Source: a virus. From it: 20,545 nt of DNA. The first letter of the stretch is position 1, and the number at the start of each line of letters is the position of its first letter. Below are positions 15,336-20,545 of the stretch, in pieces. Location: positions 1 through 20,545 of IMG/VR virus record IMGVR_UViG_3300009507_000171; one strand, given 5' to 3'. The translations under genes were made by a program, and so were the position numbers. The notes beneath the pieces are model-generated. The model was not told the DNA's origin. It did no database searches and saw only the letters and a list, made by a program, of their open reading frames with translations.

Positions 15336-15782
15336 TTAATTTAATAGACCAGCTCTTTGGTCAAATCTAAACTGCATAGTTTGTTGTAAATTGTACGGAA
15401 TGAATATTAAATCAGCCTCAACCTGTATTCCGCTTTCGTAGCTATCGACTAAAATTCTAACTGGATTTACCCTAGGATCATAATTTACAATTTTAGTTAC
15501 ATCTTCTAAAATTGCCTGGCGAAGACTTTCTGTAAATGGTTCAAAAAGTGCATCCCAGATAATTGTTCCAAAACTCGGATCACTTAACTTTTCACCTTTT
15601 CTAATATGAAAATGATTAATAATGTCTTGTTTTACAAGTTCAAAATTATAAAGATTATAAGTGTTACTGGTATAATCTGTCGTAGAAAATCCTCTATAAG
15701 CAACTTCATTTTTGCTTAAATCTTCTACCTTAGCTGGCGCTACTGTTACTCTTTTATAGAGGTTTTTTTCTAAATTACTCAT
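15336..15782 (-). CDS. Baseplate wedge / sheath initiator, gp25-like
   Basis: 148 residues from ATG 15782; T4 gp25 has 132. The gp25/GPW family joins the wedge core and nucleates the contractile sheath. Family features: KQDIINHFHIRKGEKLSDPS (51-70), FGTIIWDALFEPFTESLRQA (71-90) and NYDPRVNPVRI (100-110), followed by a beta-rich end. I chose this start over an upstream in-frame ATG at 15824 because it follows the spike stop by eight bases, has AAAGG 11 bases upstream and gives the family length. The longer form would overlap the spike gene by 34 bases and add 14 residues (MVPKWYSGRKVNIT) that look like read-through of its coding end. The gene lies between spike and gp6, as W lies between V and J in P2. 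Confidence 0.93.
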   Translation of the reverse strand: MSNLEKNLYKRVTVAPAKVEDLSKNEVAYRGFSTTDYTSNTYNLYNFELVKQDIINHFHIRKGEKLSDPSFGTIIWDALFEPFTESLRQAILEDVTKIVNYDPRVNPVRILVDSYESGIQVEADLIFIPYNLQQTMQFRFDQRAGLLN

Positions 15783-15790
15783 AGTAATAT

Positions 15791-18103
15791 TTACCTTTCG
15801 CCCTGAATACCACTTTGGAACCAAGCACTTTCATCAGCACGTCTTTCAATAAGTCCTTGCAAAGGTCTGCCGCCTGCATTTACATATAATAACATTTTTT
15901 GCGCAATAGTAGGGTTATCTCTAGTACCATTTTCTGTAACCTGAGACAAGGCTCCTGTACCTAGGTTATATGCAAAGCTAGTAAGAGAATCTATTTGTGC
16001 AGGGGTCCAACTATATCCATTATCTTGACCAAAGCGTTCAACTTCTTGTCTAAATGTTCCGATACTACTAGATAATCTACGTTCAGCTTCTTCTGAAGTA
16101 ATTACTTCAGTTGAACTTGTTGCTCTAGTGCCGTAACCGATACTGTATTGTGCATAATCCCAGAATGCTCTAGCTCTACCATCTGGCAATTCTTCGCCAT
16201 ATCCTTCTTTAGCTTTAATAAATTCAAATAAATCTGACGGAACTTGTCCGGTTGGACCTGATCTTCCTCTAAGTCCATCATCAGGACCTAACGGATCTAC
16301 ACCCGGAGGAGAGGTGGTTGCAGGCGGTGTTGCTGTAACTCTGTCTCCTTGCCCTGCTATGATTCCTCTATTTGCATCGTTAAATGCTCTTGTGTCGCCA
16401 CCTTTACTAAATGTATCTGGAGTTAAAGGTCTAAATGGCGTTTCTGCTAACCCGCCTGGAGATTCTCTATCCGTTTCATGAGTTTTTACAGCCAAAGGAT
16501 TCATATTTTCGTGATGAGCCCAAGGTTCATGTTGCGGTGACCTACAGAGAATACTTTCGTATATTTCAATATTTCCAGATCCGGGAGGAACATAACTAAG
16601 ATTAATTGTTGGTAAATGTACAACTTCTACAGCATCTTCTGGATCTGCTGACGGTCGTGCTAGACCACTGTTAAGGTGTATATCCGGACCTGCGCCGCCG
16701 CCGGCGTCGATCATCACGAGACTTGCTGCTAAATCATTTATATTAGATTCGCTTTCTCTATACCAACTAAATCCGCTAGTTTCGTGAGTCATTTGATCTG
16801 AACGCTGATACCTATTTTTGTTTGTATGGAAATGATAATCGCCTTTTACTAGAACTTTCATTTTGTCTTCAACAACAGTATCTGAAAACTGATGCACAGT
16901 TAGTTTGTAATCTTTACCAACATCAATATTAGTATTAAACACACTCTCTATTTGAATTCTACCGGACTCGTTACCATTAACATCGTTTTGTTGTTCGCCG
17001 CTATATCTAGCAGTAGCTTTCATATTAATATTTCTACCTGCTTCCATATTGATATCACGTTCTGCTGTAATATTAAGGTCAGCTGCTGTCATTATACTAA
17101 TACTATCATCAGCGTGAATATCAATTTTACCATCACTTGTTAATTCTACCCATGCTGTTCCTCGAGAATTAGAAATATAAATCAAATCCTCCGAGTTGTG
17201 TAGTAGTATTTGATGCCCAGTTCTAGTTCTTAGTCTTGTTAATTCGTTGTGAGGTATAGTTTGGTCGCCAGTAACATCACCTGCTTCTACATTTGCATAA
17301 TCTGGAGGACCGTCTTCTGCATGTGTTCTACGAATAAACTTATCGTCTCCGTCGTCAAATACTAAACTAGAACCTCCTAATCTATTATAAAATTGTTCAG
17401 CTTTCGATGTTTGATTTCCGTAAGGATATGTCGGAGCTCCGGGACGTTTATCAAGAGGTCCAGGACTACTAAACCCAAAAACCATACTAGGAATATCTCG
17501 TCTAGCACTACTAGTAGTTGTGCCTCGTATTTCATCTTTGAGCAGACCTTGTGTTTCTAAAACTTGTGTAAAATCTTTATTATATGGCTTTCTAAACTTA
17601 GTAGGATCTTTTCCCTCGCCAGTTTCAACTCTTTTGTTATATTCTCCTACTGGTAATTTAAAATTTCTCAAAGCACTAGGTGTAGCATCAGTTGTTGCTT
17701 TGGTACTAGCTCTGCCATCAGGTAACATAAAGTTCATAAATTGATCTTGAACACACCCTATCCAATAACCCTGTGCAGCATTGTCTTCTAAAAACATAAC
17801 AACTACCTTTGTACCTACATCCGGAGGCACCATCCAAAAGCCATAAGATTTTTGCGTATAATCATACCCATCATTTGGTTGCTCGTGCCGCTGAGGAGTT
17901 GCTCCATAAAAAGGACTTAGATATCTAACTGTGTGTGTTTGGCCAGTTCTTTCTGGATTATTGCCTGTACCTGTATATTTTAAAAGCTCAACTTCTAAAG
18001 TACCCATATAAGTAGTATCTAAATGATTAACTACAATAGCTTCATACGGACCGCCGGCGCCGTGATGACTTCCGTATGCTCCTGTTCTTGTTAATTCATT
18101 CAT
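15791..18103 (-). CDS. Central tail spike with C-terminal lysozyme, gp5-like
   Basis: 770 residues. It should form the trimeric needle that punctures the envelope and digests peptidoglycan. Order: OB-fold at about 17-120, with GTLEVELLKY, the gp5 block SYGFWMVPPDVGTKVVVMFL and AQGYWIGCVQDQFMNFM; linker; beta-helical needle at about 290-430, with short alternating repeats as in ISIMTAADLNITAERDINME; HEPWAHHENMNP at 525-536; Gly/Pro linker 550-620; GH24-type lysozyme at about 624-765. The lysozyme shows FIKAKEGYG (candidate general acid E633), FWDYAQYSIGYGT (D649), LTSFAYNLGTGAL and a GLIERRADE end. In T4 gp5 the lysozyme lies between OB fold and needle; here it follows the needle. E-to-D spacing is 16 residues against 9 in T4 lysozyme, because of the insert GEELPDGRA, and Ser stands where GH24 usually has Thr in TIGYG. 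Activity is likely but unproven. Confidence 0.92.
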   Translation of the reverse strand: MNELTRTGAYGSHHGAGGPYEAIVVNHLDTTYMGTLEVELLKYTGTGNNPERTGQTHTVRYLSPFYGATPQRHEQPNDGYDYTQKSYGFWMVPPDVGTKVVVMFLEDNAAQGYWIGCVQDQFMNFMLPDGRASTKATTDATPSALRNFKLPVGEYNKRVETGEGKDPTKFRKPYNKDFTQVLETQGLLKDEIRGTTTSSARRDIPSMVFGFSSPGPLDKRPGAPTYPYGNQTSKAEQFYNRLGGSSLVFDDGDDKFIRRTHAEDGPPDYANVEAGDVTGDQTIPHNELTRLRTRTGHQILLHNSEDLIYISNSRGTAWVELTSDGKIDIHADDSISIMTAADLNITAERDINMEAGRNINMKATARYSGEQQNDVNGNESGRIQIESVFNTNIDVGKDYKLTVHQFSDTVVEDKMKVLVKGDYHFHTNKNRYQRSDQMTHETSGFSWYRESESNINDLAASLVMIDAGGGAGPDIHLNSGLARPSADPEDAVEVVHLPTINLSYVPPGSGNIEIYESILCRSPQHEPWAHHENMNPLAVKTHETDRESPGGLAETPFRPLTPDTFSKGGDTRAFNDANRGIIAGQGDRVTATPPATTSPPGVDPLGPDDGLRGRSGPTGQVPSDLFEFIKAKEGYGEELPDGRARAFWDYAQYSIGYGTRATSSTEVITSEEAERRLSSSIGTFRQEVERFGQDNGYSWTPAQIDSLTSFAYNLGTGALSQVTENGTRDNPTIAQKMLLYVNAGGRPLQGLIERRADESAWFQSGIQGER
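15794..15798 (-). promoter_or_regulatory. Ribosome binding site deciding the gp25 start
   Basis: AAAGG on the minus strand, 11 bases before ATG 15782-15780. It lies just before the TAA of the upstream spike gene, as in coupled phage genes, and favours the 148-residue form over the one starting at 15824. Confidence 0.5.
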
Positions 18104-18112
18104 TTTTAAATA

Positions 18113-18116
18113 TCCT
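18113..18116 (-). promoter_or_regulatory. Ribosome binding site of the spike gene
   Basis: AGGA on the minus strand, nine bases before ATG 18103-18101, in the 59-base AT-rich gap behind the 345-residue gene. It supports the start used for the gp5-like spike. Confidence 0.5.
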
Positions 18117-18162
18117 ATATTTTATATACTTTTAAAATTTATTAAAGTATTATGTATGCGGT

Positions 18163-19200
18163 TTAGTTTATGTATCCTTGCTCTGTTGCATAAGCACGCT
18201 CGCCTGGTGTTAATCTTGCTCGGGCTTCGCCGCCGCCTAAATCTGTGTTAAAACTTCTTAATGCCTCTATACTATCTATATCAGATTGTGTATATTGCTC
18301 GCCAGAATCACTTACAAATCTTCCTTCTTCGGCATTGGTTTGTCCATATGCCCCTGAATTAGACGGTTGAGTCGTAGTAACTGATCGTACGTTCTGTCGA
18401 GGTCCTATTTGAGGAGGACTAGTACCTCTAACACCTCGAATATTTCTTGTGCCGCCGCCAAGTCCTGGGCCGGAGCCTCCGCCGTTTCCTGGAGGGCCGT
18501 CGCCTGCTTCACTAAACACTTTTCTACCTGTTAGAAAATTATATCTATCTTCATTAGGTCTAATAGGAACCCAAGGCCTTACAGTAGAAACAGATTGTAA
18601 TCTATTTTGAGTAGGCGGGGGTGCTGAAGCTTGTGTAGTTCCCGAAGCAGTTTCTGTAATACCACCGAGTGGGTTTCTCGGAACTACAAATGTCCTTCCT
18701 CCAATATTCCTTAATGTTTCTGTTGCTTGATCATATGCACCTGAAAATATTCTACTTCCTTCTGCTAGACCAGTGTCTGATAGTGTTCTCGGATCTAGCA
18801 AATCCGGATTTCCTACAACTGACGATACTGCATTAGTTAATGCTGTGCTAGAAAGATTAGCACCTGCTAAGGCACTTTCAATGCCTCCATTTAAACTTAC
18901 TGCATTTCTGTCGCCGATGATAGTTGCATCTGCAAATTCTTGAGAGATACTTCTTACACTTGTAGGAGACAACATATTAGGATTTGTGCTATCAAATACA
19001 CCATTAACTACTTGAGCTCCTGCAGATTGTGCAGCATTTACAATTTCATTTGCTCTGGTAGAATTAATTTCAGCATTAGGCGGAACAACAGCAAACTCAG
19101 TAAAGCCCTGTCCTCTTAAGTTTTCTATAATTGAAGATAAATTTTCAGAACTATTTGTTCCTGCTGTATCTTCTGATCCTAGTGAAATTAGTGCTCTCAT
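18163..19200 (-). CDS. Unrecognised hub-region protein with SGNH-like blocks and Gly-rich C-terminus
   Basis: 345 residues; no confident family. Residues 1-110 look like an alpha/beta domain: ISLGSEDTAG (5-14) resembles the GxND block of SGNH hydrolases, then VVPPN (38-42), then FDSTNPNMLSPTSV (69-82), resembling the D..H block with Asn for His. IIGDRNAV (94-101) recalls the GDS block with Arg for Ser, but it comes after the others, not first. If related, it is permuted and probably catalytically dead. Residues 190-345 are Pro/Gly/Ser-rich, with a glycine cluster near 240-255. No signal peptide or membrane helix. The start follows the hub stop by four bases with GGGA seven bases upstream, so translation is probably coupled to the hub. 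Placement between hub and spike suggests a virion or assembly role. The C-terminal half could instead be a flexible linker. Confidence 0.75.
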   Translation of the reverse strand: MRALISLGSEDTAGTNSSENLSSIIENLRGQGFTEFAVVPPNAEINSTRANEIVNAAQSAGAQVVNGVFDSTNPNMLSPTSVRSISQEFADATIIGDRNAVSLNGGIESALAGANLSSTALTNAVSSVVGNPDLLDPRTLSDTGLAEGSRIFSGAYDQATETLRNIGGRTFVVPRNPLGGITETASGTTQASAPPPTQNRLQSVSTVRPWVPIRPNEDRYNFLTGRKVFSEAGDGPPGNGGGSGPGLGGGTRNIRGVRGTSPPQIGPRQNVRSVTTTQPSNSGAYGQTNAEEGRFVSDSGEQYTQSDIDSIEALRSFNTDLGGGEARARLTPGERAYATEQGYIN

Positions 19201-19219
19201 TATATCATCCCATTATATC
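19198..19219 (-). repeat. Nine-base direct repeat at the hub/345-residue gene junction
   Basis: The minus strand carries GATATAATG twice, separated by GGAT. The first copy encodes the hub C-terminus (Asp-Ile-Met); the second contains the next gene's ATG. GGGA between them (19211-19208) acts as the ribosome site. The two ATGs are in different frames, so they are not alternative starts for one product. Confidence 0.6.
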
Positions 19220-20545
19220 AACTAACCATCGCGGAGCGCCGTCGGATACTGCGTCCGATGTTCCCCAATATCTTGCTCCATATCCTCTCATACCGGGACT
19301 AAGAGTATTTCCGTCAGCAATATCTACGTGATATGTCTGATCGCCCATATAACCGTTGCCGGCGCCGACGCCAGTTGCTCCTGCCGCTTTTGCTGCACGA
19401 ATAAAAGTTTGGACAATCGATAATTCTTCAGGATCATTCACTCTAAGTCTCCTATCGCCATCATACAATATAACATCAGCAGCATATCCTGCATCGTGTC
19501 TTTGAGACCCTACCCGTCTTCCATTTGGATAAACATCTTGGCCGCCACTCGAAATTTCAACTCTTACACCTGCTGCTTCAGCAGCAGATTGTAAAATACT
19601 AAGTAACTGAGGTTGAATTGCTTGATTTCTAGTTTTGCCGCCGAAGCTGCTTACATAACTTATATTAGGAGGCGTTGTTCCTGTTGGTGGACCTGTCGGT
19701 GCTATATCTGGATTAGATCTAACTGCATTTGCACCGGCTGAGCCTTGAGCACTATTTCCACTTCCTGGATCATCACTTAATCTTCCTTGTTCTCTTCCGC
19801 CAATTGGGCCTCCAGTTCCTTGGAATTCATTGTTGCCGCCTTCAGACAAATCTGTTAGAGGATCTTCTCTAATAGACTGAGTATCTCCAGTACCTTCATC
19901 ACTTTGAGATCTTCTACGCATTAAATCTAAAGTTTGTGTAAATTGGCCGTTCTTAAATTTATTAGTTACTGTGATAACTTCATAAAGACCGCTAAATCTT
20001 CTTTGCATTCTTGAGAAAGTCATTAATCCAGTATTCTGATCATAATCGTACGGTAATCTAAAATTAACAATTACAAAATTCTCGTTGTTAAAAGTTTCAA
20101 TAGTTCCGCCTTGAGTTAAGCCAGGTACAACTTGTGCATCGGTAAAATTGCCCATTCCGCTATCTGGAATAAAATAAGGATCTCCCCATATTTCCATTTC
20201 AGCATTAATTAAGTCTGAAACTGAATTTGTTAGTGCTTCATTAAACATTTCAGCAACACGGATTTTGTGAGAATCTGTTTGACCTTCTCTTACGCCGCCG
20301 GCACTTTGTCTATTTTGATTAATAGATTCTACTTGCCTTACGTGTGACTCGTTTGGATCTTTAGGATCGCCTGGCCCTATTCCGGGCGGAGCTCTATTGG
20401 TTGGAGGAGGTTTGCCTTTATCTGTTGTTTCTCCAGAAGCTGCGCCCCTTGCGCCTAAACCTAGTTGTCCTAAATCCGAAGCCATTGCTTCAAAAAATGC
20501 CATTTTATAACCTATGTTAAAATCAATAACATCTTCGTTTAGACC
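19205..20545 (-). CDS. Tail hub-like protein with C-terminal M15-type peptidase domain, 5' end outside window
   Basis: The frame stays open from the TGA at 19207-19205 to the window edge (447 codons including the stop). A Met at 20503 would give 432 residues, but the 14 codons upstream (GLNEDVIDFNIGYK) read as ordinary protein, so I treat the gene as 5'-partial. Numbering from that Met: 84-200 is a hub-like beta region (AEMEIWGDPYFIPDSGMGNF, FSGLYEVITVTNKF, GQFTQTLDLM); 200-280 a Gly/Pro linker; 313-396 a peptidase_M15-like domain with RHDAGYAAD (H336, D343) and YHVDIA (H392), the usual H, D, H zinc ligands. Such enzymes cut peptidoglycan peptides. With the lysozyme on the spike this would give two wall-cutting activities at the tail tip. 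The gp27-type hub role comes from context and the beta region; I cannot prove homology to gp27. Confidence 0.75.
   Translation of the reverse strand, partial: GLNEDVIDFNIGYKMAFFEAMASDLGQLGLGARGAASGETTDKGKPPPTNRAPPGIGPGDPKDPNESHVRQVESINQNRQSAGGVREGQTDSHKIRVAEMFNEALTNSVSDLINAEMEIWGDPYFIPDSGMGNFTDAQVVPGLTQGGTIETFNNENFVIVNFRLPYDYDQNTGLMTFSRMQRRFSGLYEVITVTNKFKNGQFTQTLDLMRRRSQSDEGTGDTQSIREDPLTDLSEGGNNEFQGTGGPIGGREQGRLSDDPGSGNSAQGSAGANAVRSNPDIAPTGPPTGTTPPNISYVSSFGGKTRNQAIQPQLLSILQSAAEAAGVRVEISSGGQDVYPNGRRVGSQRHDAGYAADVILYDGDRRLRVNDPEELSIVQTFIRAAKAAGATGVGAGNGYMGDQTYHVDIADGNTLSPGMRGYGARYWGTSDAVSDGAPRWLVDIMG

Noticed and set aside
15783-15824. Longer gp25 start at 15824
   Set aside because: It would overlap the spike gene by 34 bases and add 14 residues unlike the family. 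The start at 15782 has better spacing to the upstream stop and its own ribosome site.
16690-16712. GC-rich patch in AT-rich DNA, with similar ones near 18050 and 19360
   Set aside because: Each encodes Gly/Ala/Pro-rich linker segments of the minus-strand proteins, which explains the composition without a regulatory element or transfer.
18118-18126. TATAAAATA on the minus strand before the spike gene, near the T4 late element
   Set aside because: It has an extra base relative to TATAAATA, and initiation from it would start at or beyond the ribosome site, so it is unlikely to be the spike promoter.
18126-18150. Inverted repeat (ATACTTT ... AAAGTAT) between the 345-residue gene and the spike gene
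   Set aside because: The seven-pair stem is almost all A-T with an 11-base loop and no clear T tract beyond the general AT richness. Too weak to call a terminator.
1-20545. tRNA genes, CRISPR arrays, insertion sequences and diversity-generating retroelements
   Set aside because: I saw no cloverleaf, regular repeat-spacer pattern, transposase, reverse transcriptase or adenine-biased template/variable repeat pair.

Overview
This window looks like part of the tail/baseplate module of a T4-like contractile-tailed phage (myovirus). The DNA is AT-rich (about one third GC by eye). Every convincing gene is on the minus strand, packed end to end with short gaps or overlaps, and nothing on the plus strand looks real. 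Gene content and style (T4-type gp5, gp25 and gp6, glycine/asparagine-rich linkers, a giant structural protein) resemble phages of AT-rich marine bacteria such as SAR11 or cyanobacteria. That host guess is inference only; no host gene is present.

In transcription order (high to low coordinates): (1) 20545-19205, the 3' part of a tail hub-like protein ending in a putative M15-type zinc peptidase domain, open at the window edge; (2) 19200-18163, an unrecognised 345-residue protein with faint SGNH-hydrolase-like blocks and a glycine-rich tail; (3) 18103-15791, a gp5-type central spike with an OB fold, a beta-helical needle and a C-terminal GH24-type lysozyme; (4) 15782-15336, gp25-type baseplate wedge/sheath-initiator; (5) 15284-11820, a large gp6-type (Baseplate_J) wedge protein; (6) 11820-1, a giant structural ORF of at least 3,940 codons without a single in-frame stop, running off the window.

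The order spike, gp25, gp6, next wedge protein parallels P2 V-W-J-I and the contractile-injection order afp8-9-11-12. The giant protein therefore sits where gp7/P2 I/Afp12 would be. Together the genes should build the puncturing hub and spike and the surrounding baseplate wedges. Two likely cell-wall-cutting domains (GH24 muramidase on the spike, M15-like peptidase on the hub) would open the host envelope.

The most interesting observations are in the giant protein and the hub. The giant protein contains what looks like a seven-unit FG-GAP/integrin-type beta-propeller interrupted by two long insertions, with small CBM5/12-like motifs at the insertion borders. The lysozyme lies after the needle instead of before it as in T4. 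Gaps between genes are all under 60 bases; one carries a plausible T4-type late promoter (15308-15315). I see no tRNA, CRISPR, insertion sequence, attachment site or origin.
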